In this document: positions 53,745 through 61,334 of the stretch, one piece after another
Layout: each line of letters starts with the position of its first letter
Numbering within the stretch: the first letter of the stretch is position 1
Source: Chitinophaga chungangae
GTDB taxonomy: Bacteria > Bacteroidota > Bacteroidia > Chitinophagales > Chitinophagaceae
DNA: 64,000 bases
Assembly: GCF_017742215.1 (NCBI RefSeq)
Contig: NZ_JAGHKP010000002.1
Coordinates: 186,001-250,000, forward strand
Reading direction: 5' to 3'
Notes under the pieces: generated by a model
Databases searched by the model: none
What the model was told of the DNA's origin: nothing
Seen by the model: the letters and a program-made list of their open reading frames with translations, nothing else
Program-made: the position numbers and the translations under genes

Positions 53745-55232
53745 TCAATAATCGTTGATGCCGTAATAATAAATTCTGCCGCTGCCGGGGTAGGTGCCTT
53801 CCAGCTGGAAGTTGCCGCTTTGTTTGCTGAGCGCCGCTTTCAGCTCGTCTACCGTTCTCACGGGAATGCCGCCGGCTTTGGTGATCACGAAACCGGGTTT
53901 CATGTTCGTCTGATCGGCCAGAATGCCTTCTTCGCTGATGTCCGTCACTCTCACGCCGCCCGCGATGCCTATTTTGGCGGCATCCTGCCGGCTGAGCCCT
54001 TCGAACTCGCCGCCGAGCGATTCTATGATCGCGCTGCCGGAGCGGGTGCCTGCAATAGCGCCCATTTTACCTTTCAGCGTGGCGGTTACGGTGCTTTCGC
54101 TGCCGTTCCGGTTGAAGGTGAGGCTTACTTTATCGCCGGGTTTCATCCTTGCGATCTGCTCGGAGATCTGCGCGCCGGTGTTCACGGTCGTGTTGTTCAC
54201 TTTGGTGATCACGTCGCCCTGTTTGATGCCTGCCGCCGCCGCCGCGCCGTTCGGGTCCGTGCCGGCTACATAAATGCCGTTCGTATAATCTTTAATGCCC
54301 AGTTCTTTTTTCTGCGCTTCGTCCAGGTTCTCCGGCGCCATGCTGATGCCGAGGTAACCGCGTTGTACGCTGCCGAACTGTTTGATGTCGTTGATCACTT
54401 TTTTCATCAGGTTCGCGGGAATAGAGTACGCATAACCTGCGTAAGAGCCGGTCGGGGAAGCGATCGCCGCGTTGATGCCGATCAGCTCGCCATTGGTGTT
54501 GACCAGCGCGCCACCGCTGCTGCCCGGGTTCACGGCCGCGTCCGTTTGCAGGAATGCTTCCACCGGGGCAGAGCCCTGGCGGTTGATGCCGATGTTGCGG
54601 GATTTGGCGGAAATGATGCCCTGGGTAACGGTTACGTCGAGATTAAGCGGGTAACCGATGGCGAGCACCCACTGGCCGAGCTTCACCTCGTCGGAATTGC
54701 CGATGGCGATGGCCGGGAGATCTTTCGCGTCGATCTTGATCAATGCCAGGTCGGTATTCGGGTCGGTGCCTATCACTTTGGCCTTGTAATTTTTGTGGTC
54801 GTTGAGGGTGACGGTCACATCTGTTGCGTTGTCTACCACGTGATTGTTGGTCACGATATAACCATCATCGCTGATGATCACGCCGGAACCGGAAGCGCGC
54901 TGCTCGGGGTTCCTGAACTGGCGCGGGCCGCCGCCGAAGAAGTGGCGGAAGATATCGTCTTCCTCATCGCCGAAGGGGCTTTGCCCCGCGACCTGTTTGT
55001 ACTGAACGATGGTTTTAATATGTACTACAGAAGGCACTGCCGCGCCTGCCGCTTGTTCAAAATCCACGGGTTGGGCCGCCGGCGCGCCGGTATAGGCCGT
55101 TTTGATCAGGGGCTGGGTAGAGGCGGGTGCGATACTGTCGTAAAGATTCCCGGCTTTCCCGCTGAAAGCGAAAGCGCCGGCTGTAAAAGCCGCGGCCATG
55201 AGGCCACCGGCAATAAGATTTCTTTTATTCAT
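53745..55232 (-). CDS. degP: Periplasmic serine protease/chaperone DegP (Do/HtrA)
   Basis: 495 residues. A signal sequence or anchor (about 5-24) precedes a trypsin-like domain with the triad His131 (TNNHVVD), Asp161 (NTDLALI) and Ser239 (NPGSSGG), then PDZ1 (about 290-380) and a more divergent PDZ2 (about 395-490). DegP degrades or refolds misfolded envelope proteins. The gene sits 76 bases downstream of the regulator-kinase pair, with a direct repeat in between that may be the regulator's site. Confidence 0.94.
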   Translation of the reverse strand: MNKRNLIAGGLMAAAFTAGAFAFSGKAGNLYDSIAPASTQPLIKTAYTGAPAAQPVDFEQAAGAAVPSVVHIKTIVQYKQVAGQSPFGDEEDDIFRHFFGGGPRQFRNPEQRASGSGVIISDDGYIVTNNHVVDNATDVTVTLNDHKNYKAKVIGTDPNTDLALIKIDAKDLPAIAIGNSDEVKLGQWVLAIGYPLNLDVTVTQGIISAKSRNIGINRQGSAPVEAFLQTDAAVNPGSSGGALVNTNGELIGINAAIASPTGSYAGYAYSIPANLMKKVINDIKQFGSVQRGYLGISMAPENLDEAQKKELGIKDYTNGIYVAGTDPNGAAAAAGIKQGDVITKVNNTTVNTGAQISEQIARMKPGDKVSLTFNRNGSESTVTATLKGKMGAIAGTRSGSAIIESLGGEFEGLSRQDAAKIGIAGGVRVTDISEEGILADQTNMKPGFVITKAGGIPVRTVDELKAALSKQSGNFQLEGTYPGSGRIYYYGINDY

Positions 55233-55267
55233 AGTATCCAGTTTAGTGCTGTAAAAGTCACTGCCCT

Positions 55268-55286
55268 TTCTGAATACATTCTGAAT
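55268..55286 (-). promoter_or_regulatory. Direct repeat upstream of degP, candidate response-regulator site
   Basis: TTCTGAAT occurs at 55268-55275 and 55279-55286, exactly 11 bases apart, one helical turn. This is the usual arrangement of OmpR-family binding sites. It lies 36-54 bases before the degP start, and an OmpR-family regulator gene is two genes upstream. Confidence 0.45.
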
Positions 55287-55308
55287 GCGGGGGAGTTTGG
55301 CGCTGGTT

Positions 55309-56541
55309 TTAACTTTTCATTTGCACCGTGAAGGAATGATATTGATTTTCGTAGGCATAATGGATGGTAAAACCGTACAGGCGGCAGATCTTGTTCACGA
55401 TCTCCAGCCCAAGGCCCATACTGTCCGCATCCGGGCTGCTTTTGGCGAAACGTTCGAAAATACGTTCTTCCGGCAGGGCGTAGGGCTGCCCGGTGTTTCG
55501 CACGGTGAATGCGCCGTTGGCCAGTTTCACCACGATGCGCCCGCCGGGAACGTTGTGGCGGATGGCATTGGAAAGCAGATTGCCCAACAAAACTTCCAGC
55601 AGCGTGGGATTCACTTGTACACTGAGGTCGTCGAGCCAGTCGGTCTCGAGCTGCAGCTTTTTCTGTTCTATCTGCGGCTGGTATTGGAACAGCAAATGTT
55701 CAGCAGAATTTTTCACGGCGATCTCTTCCGTTTCGGGGAACTGCCCGTTCTGGATACGCGTAAGCAGGATGAGGCCTTTGTTGAGCCGCGCCATGCGCTG
55801 GCTGGCCGTGGCGAGATCGGTGATCAGCTCGGCCTGTTCTTCGGTAAGCGGGTCCGTTTGCATGAGCAATTCCAGTTTGCCCTGGAAAATGGCGAGCGGC
55901 GTGCGCATTTCGTGTGAAGCGTTCTCCGCGAATTCTTTCTGCGCCACGTACGATTTGCGGCTGCGCTCGGCGAGCTGTTCCACCGCGGTGTTCAGTTCCC
56001 TGAATTCCGCCACGGCGGAGCCCCCGAGGTCGAGCGGCGCGGCGTCGTCCACCTTGTAAGCCCGCAGCTTGCGCAACGTTTGATAAAAAGGTTTCCAGAT
56101 GCGCCGCGCAAGCGCCTGGTTCACCAGCAGCAAACCCGCCAGCAGCAATATCAGCAGCACGCACTGCAGCACGATGATGCTGCCGATCAGTTTCTGATGA
56201 TTGGCGATGGAAGAGCGGATCTGCAGCCGGTAAGTTTCCTGGTTGATCACGAGGTGGGAAGAAAGGAGGCGGTGCGATTCGGAAGTGTAGAGCGAATCTT
56301 CCCCCCTTCCCTGCGACTTTTCGAGCGTCACGTCGTTGTTGAGCAGCGGGTTGGGCGCGCCGGGCTTTATTTCCATCACCTGCAGCTGCGGTATCAGCTG
56401 GGTTTTGGTGGCCACCAGGTCTGCATCGATATTGGCGATCACGATCTTGCGCAGCACGAGGTAAAAGACGGGCACGGCTACCAGCAGCAATACCATGCTG
56501 AGGATGAAATAATATTGTATGGTTTTGCTAAGCAGTTTCAT
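55309..56541 (-). CDS. Sensor histidine kinase (partner of the OmpR-type regulator)
   Basis: 410 residues. Two membrane helices (about 8-32 and 120-140) flank a periplasmic region of ~85 residues. After the second, a linker of HAMP-like length leads to HisKA with His210 in NASHEMRTPLAI and HATPase_c with NLLSNAIRHN and GLGLEIVNKI. It follows the regulator gene by 51 bases on the same strand. With degP next in line, an envelope-stress role like Cpx or Rpr systems is likely but unproven. Confidence 0.93.
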   Translation of the reverse strand: MKLLSKTIQYYFILSMVLLLVAVPVFYLVLRKIVIANIDADLVATKTQLIPQLQVMEIKPGAPNPLLNNDVTLEKSQGRGEDSLYTSESHRLLSSHLVINQETYRLQIRSSIANHQKLIGSIIVLQCVLLILLLAGLLLVNQALARRIWKPFYQTLRKLRAYKVDDAAPLDLGGSAVAEFRELNTAVEQLAERSRKSYVAQKEFAENASHEMRTPLAIFQGKLELLMQTDPLTEEQAELITDLATASQRMARLNKGLILLTRIQNGQFPETEEIAVKNSAEHLLFQYQPQIEQKKLQLETDWLDDLSVQVNPTLLEVLLGNLLSNAIRHNVPGGRIVVKLANGAFTVRNTGQPYALPEERIFERFAKSSPDADSMGLGLEIVNKICRLYGFTIHYAYENQYHSFTVQMKS

Positions 56542-56592
56542 CAGTTCATCAGTTCATTTCGTCTTTTTTACGGGCCTGATGGAATGGTCCAT

Positions 56593-57270
56593 TCAAGGTA
56601 TCTCCATTTTGTAGCCCATACCGTAAACGGCTTTGATACGGTCCGTCCAGCCAGCGTTTACCAGCTTGCGGCGCAGGTTTTTCATGTGGGCGTAAATGAA
56701 ATCGTAATTATCGAAAAGGCCTTCGCCATCCGCGCTGAGATGTTCGGCGATGGCGTGTTTGCTCACTACGCGGTTGCGGTTGGAGAAAAGGTAAAGCAGC
56801 AGGTCGTATTCAGTGCGGGTGAGCTCCACGGGCACGTCGTTTACCAGTACGGTGCGGGCCTGCGTGTTGATGGTAAGCTCTTCGGCTTCGAGCAGGTTGC
56901 TGCCGGAAAAGCGACGGCGGCGGATCACGGCGGCGATGCGCGCGCTGAGCTCGGAGAGGTGGAAAGGTTTGACGAGGTAATCGTCTGCCCCCAGCTGCAG
57001 CCCTTTGATGCGGTCGTCTATGGAATCGCGGGCCGAGATGATGATCACGCCGTCGGTCTTGTTGTTTTCCTTGAGGGCCTGCAAAACGTACAACCCGTTG
57101 CCGTCGGGCAGTGAAATATCCAGCAGGATGCAGTCGTAGTCGAAACTTTCGACCTTTTCCAAAGCTGTTTTGCGGTCGGGCGCCAGTTCGCAGGTGTAAT
57201 TTTCCGCCTGGAGATAGGCGGCGATGCTTTTGCCGAGCGCGAGTTCGTCTTCGATTATAAGGACTTTCAT
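56593..57270 (-). CDS. OmpR/PhoB-family response regulator
   Basis: 225 residues. The receiver has EDE near 7-9, phospho-acceptor Asp51 in ILLDISLP and Lys near 100 in YLVKPF. A winged-helix DNA-binding domain (about 128-225) includes LTRTEYDLLLYLFSN and the recognition region DFIYAHMKNLRRKL. It probably controls degP, and perhaps its own operon. Confidence 0.94.
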   Translation of the reverse strand: MKVLIIEDELALGKSIAAYLQAENYTCELAPDRKTALEKVESFDYDCILLDISLPDGNGLYVLQALKENNKTDGVIIISARDSIDDRIKGLQLGADDYLVKPFHLSELSARIAAVIRRRRFSGSNLLEAEELTINTQARTVLVNDVPVELTRTEYDLLLYLFSNRNRVVSKHAIAEHLSADGEGLFDNYDFIYAHMKNLRRKLVNAGWTDRIKAVYGMGYKMEIP

Positions 57271-57304
57271 CTTTTCCGTTGGACGATGAATATAAGAAAA
57301 ATAA

Positions 57305-57329
57305 ACAGCCTGCGGAAACTGCGGGCTGT
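57305..57329 (-). promoter_or_regulatory. Stem-loop with T-rich tail in the regulator leader
   Basis: An 11-bp stem (two G-T pairs) around AAA, followed on the minus strand by TTATTTTTC. It precedes the response regulator start by 35 bases and could be an attenuator, or a terminator for transcripts entering from upstream. Confidence 0.4.
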
Positions 57330-57455
57330 CAGCGGTACATCAATTATAACAAAGTAGCAAACGAAGCAGGGGCAATACATTTTTACGGATAACGGGCGTC
57401 TGCGTTGCTGCAGGGCTGGCGTTTTCTCCGTTTAAGCTGTGGCTCAATATTTTTT

Positions 57456-57485
57456 TTTGTTTTTTCGAAAAAGCGGCTAAATTTG
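57456..57485 (+). promoter_or_regulatory. Promoter of tRNA-Ala
   Basis: TTTG (57456-57459), an 18-base spacer and TAAATTTG (57478-57485), a perfect match, 11 bases before the tRNA. This anchors the promoter consensus used elsewhere in the window. Confidence 0.75.
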
Positions 57486-57496
57486 CACTCCATTCC

Positions 57497-57569
<73 letters not shown>

Positions 57570-57577
57570 CAGTAACG

Positions 57578-57615
57578 AAAAGACGCTTTTATTCAAAGGC
57601 GTCTTTTGTTTTTTA
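57578..57615. terminator. Terminator after tRNA-Ala
   Basis: A 9-bp stem (57578-57586 with 57599-57607) and a T-run (TTTTGTTTTTT). It also lies downstream of the convergent MBL gene. Confidence 0.8.
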
Positions 57616-57660
57616 GAATGTATTTCCCGGCTAATAATTCAAAGACATTTTGTTATCCCG

Positions 57661-59109
57661 CTAAAACCGCGAGTTGAAAGATTTGATCTCCCATTTATAT
57701 TTCCCCTCGTTTAACGTTGCACAAAGAATTTTCTCTCCGTCCGTTCTGACGTTTACGAGGCCGTACACGATTCCTTCCACTATTTTCAACCTGTTCAGCG
57801 TCTTTACTTTATTAGATGCGCTTACCCCGCCCGATGTCATACGCCTGTAGTGAACATCGATATTTTTTTCGTCCGTATGTTCTTCGTCCCCAATATCCAC
57901 CTGGAATGGATCGCCGATCTTGAGGCTTCTTGAAATTTCCGTGCTGAACACCAGGGGAGTGATCATTTCGTCTTTGTCCACCGTACGGTAACCGGTTGCC
58001 CCCGAAGCTGCTACGATATTAGGCCGCGGGTGGGCATGATTTTCATCGTCGCCGGAAGAAATGATAGTGGCGGACGCCTGAACGCATTCCAGGAATTCGT
58101 ATGAACAATCGTCGCTCGCATGATGGCACGATTTCACCACATCAGCCGCCAGTTCCTGTCTTTTTCCTTTAAATGCGTCCAATATGTAGCGCTGGCTTTT
58201 TTTATTAAGATCCCCGGTAAGCAATATTCTCGCCCTTCCATAATCCAGCCGCAGCAAACTTGAATTTCCGTTGGTATTCTGCGAATCGCCACCAAAATCC
58301 TTGACTACAGGCACTCCATCCAGCTTTTCCACAACCGGCCCGAGTATCTTGACGTTAACGTCATTTTCACCCGGCCCGAAATTCGGCAAATACCCGATCT
58401 CACCGTCAAGATCGTACCCGAGACGTTTCGCCGGGCATTTTTTTTCCAGCACACAACCGAGAAAAGACGCCCACTCTCCCTGCAGCTTGAGATCTTCGCC
58501 GTTCAATGCATCTTTTATTGATTTTCTATCGTCGATAAGACTAAGAAGATACCCCTCCTGTTTGGGGCCAAGCCAGCGCTTTTTGCCGCCGCCCGTCCAC
58601 CACGACACGCCGGAATGATAAAAATTTTTCACTTCCGTATTAGACGTATCCAACTCCCGTACTTCCTCCGGATTGATCAAATCCCACAACCCGCCATAGT
58701 GGTCCGCATCGTTGTGAGAACTGATCATTGCATCGAGTGTGATGGTATCCAGCCCGTATTCCCGGGAGAATTTCCAGTCTACGAAATCCGCCGCGTTTTT
58801 TCCGTGCGGCTGCGCGGAGCGTTTGTATCCACCGTCCAGCATAATGTGCTTTCGGTCCGGCGTTACGATCAATACGCCGTCTCCCTGGCCGACGTCGATA
58901 AAATAAATCTCCAGTAAAGGTGTATCGCCGATCGCATCCGCATGAACATAGCCGGTACAGGCCCGGGCTTTGACCTTGATCTTCCCGTCTGCCTTTTTGT
59001 TGCTTAATACGAGCACCGTATCGCCCCACAACAATTCGATGAGCTTTTTCCCGGGGTCGTTTTCCTCGTAAAGGGCAGTGCTTTCGTCTTTTACATACCG
59101 TGTAGTCAT
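57661..59109 (-). CDS. SH3-like domain + ComEC/Rec2-type metallo-beta-lactamase protein
   Basis: 482 residues, no signal peptide. An SH3b-like stretch (about 5-62, with KLIELLWGDTVLVL and TGYVHADAI) precedes a ComEC-type MBL domain: EIYFIDVGQGDGVLI, SSHNDADHYGGL (metal motif), LLTGDL and KSCHHASDD. The competence channel part of ComEC is missing, so this is a stand-alone hydrolase, possibly a nuclease or phosphodiesterase. Composition appears more AT-rich than its neighbours, and it lies directly beside a tRNA gene, a common site of gene insertion. Substrate unknown. Confidence 0.75.
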   Translation of the reverse strand: MTTRYVKDESTALYEENDPGKKLIELLWGDTVLVLSNKKADGKIKVKARACTGYVHADAIGDTPLLEIYFIDVGQGDGVLIVTPDRKHIMLDGGYKRSAQPHGKNAADFVDWKFSREYGLDTITLDAMISSHNDADHYGGLWDLINPEEVRELDTSNTEVKNFYHSGVSWWTGGGKKRWLGPKQEGYLLSLIDDRKSIKDALNGEDLKLQGEWASFLGCVLEKKCPAKRLGYDLDGEIGYLPNFGPGENDVNVKILGPVVEKLDGVPVVKDFGGDSQNTNGNSSLLRLDYGRARILLTGDLNKKSQRYILDAFKGKRQELAADVVKSCHHASDDCSYEFLECVQASATIISSGDDENHAHPRPNIVAASGATGYRTVDKDEMITPLVFSTEISRSLKIGDPFQVDIGDEEHTDEKNIDVHYRRMTSGGVSASNKVKTLNRLKIVEGIVYGLVNVRTDGEKILCATLNEGKYKWEIKSFNSRF

Positions 59110-59251
59110 AACAACAGATTTATAGATTTAGAGATAAATGACTGCTGACAGGAGTAAACGGTTAAGCGTTGAAAAAGAAGATTCTTTAAAGTGAGAACTG
59201 TGAGGCATATGGGCATTAACACGATCTACAGGGAATGGGGCCAAAACAAAC

Positions 59252-59297
59252 AGCGCTCTAAATCAGGGAATCTTAACAGTAATTTAGCGCTTTTTTT
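59252..59297 (+). terminator. Terminator-like hairpin in an intergenic region
   Basis: AGCGCT and AAAT segments (59252-59263, two-base bulge) pair with 59282-59291, followed by a run of T to 59297. No plus-strand gene lies directly upstream, so what it terminates is unclear. Confidence 0.45.
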
Positions 59298-59467
59298 GAC
59301 CAAAAAAACGGGGCTGGCGTGTTAATTTTTCAAAACAACTCCATCCCCGCATTCATCAACAAAAAATACCCCGCCAGAAACACGACAAAAAACGAAAGGC
59401 CCGGCGTATTTACGCCAAAAGGAAAAAGTTGAGCAGTACTGCCTATATGCCCCGATTTCCGCGGCCC

Positions 59468-59475
59468 TACTTTTG
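59468..59475 (+). promoter_or_regulatory. Promoter -7 element of the lipoprotein gene
   Basis: TACTTTTG, perfect TAnnTTTG, 27 bases before the ATG at 59503, in the same CCTACTTTTGCG context as the DoxX-like gene's promoter. No -33 match. Confidence 0.4.
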
Positions 59476-59502
59476 CGCCAGAACAATAACCCCCTTTCAA
59501 AA

Positions 59503-60741
59503 ATGAAAAAGATCATCAGCATCTCGCTCATGGCAGCATTATTGGCGTGTTCCAGAGACAAACACCCGGTTACCCCCCAACCCGCTCCCCTCAGCCATAA
59601 GCCGGTTTCCCGGCCCGCAGGCACCCCTGTCGGAGCGAAACAAACATTCGCCGTAACGCCCGCCGGCGGCGTATTTCAGTCCACAGACGGCCAACTGAAA
59701 ATCATGATTCCCGCGGGCGCGGTTACCGCCAACAAAGTATTCGAGATACAACAGGTCAGCAACACCTGTCACGGCAGCATCGGCAACAGCTTCAGCATCA
59801 CCCCGCATACCACTTTCGCCAAACCCGTCGCCATTCAATTTTCATACGCCCAGATCCCGCACCTGGTAAGCATTCCGGACGCGCTGGGCATTGCCTGGCA
59901 GGACGCGCAGGGTTACTGGAGGCTGGCGAAAAACGCCGCAGTGAACAAAACCGACAAACACGTAACCGTGCTCACCGATCATTTCAGCAACTGGACGCTG
60001 CTGCAATGGCTGCAGATCAGCCCGGCTTCCGCGGAGCTGGAACCCGGCGCGTCCGCGGAAATGGAAGTACGGTTTTATCTTCCCCTTTCATCAGACGATC
60101 TGCTGACGCCGCTGGCCCCCAAAGAAGGGGAAGACATTGCCATCGGCGAAGGTCAGCCGCTGCCAGGACATTTCATTAAATCCTGGGCAGTAGCAGGCCC
60201 CGGCACAGTGGCCGGCAACGGCTCCAAAGCAACGTACCATACGCCGGGCGCCGTACAGTCCACCGTTACAGCTATGGTAACCGCCACGCTGAAAGACAGC
60301 AAACACCAGCTGCTGCTGGTAAGCAACATGACCATATTGGCAGACGGCCTCAGCTTCCGCATTGGCGGCGGCGCATGGCAGTTCCTGCCAGGCTTTGCAG
60401 TGGAGAGCGACGACCAGATCAACATCGCCGCAACAGACGGCGAACGTTATTTTGTGATCGATTGGCCCGGCGGAAAAGGGAATTTCCTGTGGGAACGCAA
60501 CATAGCCCTCGTTTATACAGACGCGGCAGGCCTGCATACCACCAGTCACTGGTTCGACAAAGCGGAAAAACGTTATATTTATTCCGGCGGCGCGCTGAGC
60601 ATCGACGAGTTCGGGGCTGAAGGCCAGTATGTTACCGGATATTTCGTGGCAACGGGCGCCGGTTCTTTCGTGGACGACGACCAGGAGCCTACCGCCAAAA
60701 CCACTGTGGAAGGCTATATCAAGGTGAAACACGTGAAATAA
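59503..60741 (+). CDS. Secreted lipoprotein with a ZU5-like domain
   Basis: 412 residues from the ATG at 59503, which opens a lipoprotein signal with lipobox LLAC (Cys16). A segment from about 45 to 150 (PAGGVFQSTDGQLKIMIPAGAV, then HTTFAKPVAIQFSY) resembles a ZU5 fold; the rest is beta-rich with no motif I recognise. It is likely surface or periplasmic. It precedes a second small lipoprotein gene by 61 bases. Confidence 0.7.
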   Translation: MKKIISISLMAALLACSRDKHPVTPQPAPLSHKPVSRPAGTPVGAKQTFAVTPAGGVFQSTDGQLKIMIPAGAVTANKVFEIQQVSNTCHGSIGNSFSITPHTTFAKPVAIQFSYAQIPHLVSIPDALGIAWQDAQGYWRLAKNAAVNKTDKHVTVLTDHFSNWTLLQWLQISPASAELEPGASAEMEVRFYLPLSSDDLLTPLAPKEGEDIAIGEGQPLPGHFIKSWAVAGPGTVAGNGSKATYHTPGAVQSTVTAMVTATLKDSKHQLLLVSNMTILADGLSFRIGGGAWQFLPGFAVESDDQINIAATDGERYFVIDWPGGKGNFLWERNIALVYTDAAGLHTTSHWFDKAEKRYIYSGGALSIDEFGAEGQYVTGYFVATGAGSFVDDDQEPTAKTTVEGYIKVKHVK

Positions 60742-60802
60742 ATGGCGGGCGGCTGTAACATCGGCGGGCGCTGCCTCGTTTAAACTGGACAAAACTTGTT
60801 AT

Positions 60803-61204
60803 ATGCGATCCCTTATACTATTCGTTCCCATCACACTGCTTTTGTTCGCCTGCAAAAAAGACAAAAAGACCAGGCCGGACGGTCTGAACGGCCAGTTCCA
60901 GGGCGTGGCCTTCACGCTGCAAAACGATCTCAAAGCCGACCTGACCGATATGTATCTTACGTTTCACGACGGCGACAAGTTCGATTTTATCGTGAAATTG
61001 CCGGGCTCCACCGCGGAGCTCAGGGTAGAAGGAAACCTGTATTACACCCGTGGCAGCGACAGTGTTTTTTTTCATGGCATCGAACCGGCATCCTCCTCCC
61101 TGGTACAAGCTTATAAATATCAATTTAAGGGAGACAGCCTGGTCATGATCCGCGAAGTATCCCCGGGTTATTCAAAGCAGATAAGGCTGAGGCACGTACG
61201 CTGA
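60803..61204 (+). CDS. Small lipoprotein of unknown function
   Basis: 133 residues. The signal sequence ends in a lipobox LFACKK (Cys17), followed by a charged linker and a ~110-residue beta-rich domain (TLQNDLKADLTDMYLTFHDGDKF). No family is recognised; the length and layout resemble lipocalin-like or META-type small lipoproteins, but nothing decisive. A terminator-like hairpin follows. Confidence 0.65.
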   Translation: MRSLILFVPITLLLFACKKDKKTRPDGLNGQFQGVAFTLQNDLKADLTDMYLTFHDGDKFDFIVKLPGSTAELRVEGNLYYTRGSDSVFFHGIEPASSSLVQAYKYQFKGDSLVMIREVSPGYSKQIRLRHVR

Positions 61205-61232
61205 TTTTTTTCCCGGAATAATTTACAGGCAC

Positions 61233-61271
61233 CGGCCCGCAGGCATTCATCCGCCCGCGGGCCGTTGTTTT
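61233..61271 (+). terminator. Terminator after the small lipoprotein gene
   Basis: A perfect 8-bp GC stem (61233-61240 with 61257-61264) with a 16-base loop, then TTGTTTT. Confidence 0.5.
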
Positions 61272-61334
61272 GCGGGCACTTCCCCGATTTTTCCTATTTT
61301 TAGATTTTCGCCGGCTTTACAATAAATCCGAACC

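Larger units (their letters stand above)
59110..59502. other. Intergenic region MBL-lipoprotein (contents)
   Basis: A 393-base gap. It holds a plus-strand hairpin with T-run (59252-59297) and the -7 element of the lipoprotein gene near its right end. I see no gene and no copy of the tRNA 3' end in it. Confidence 0.55.
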
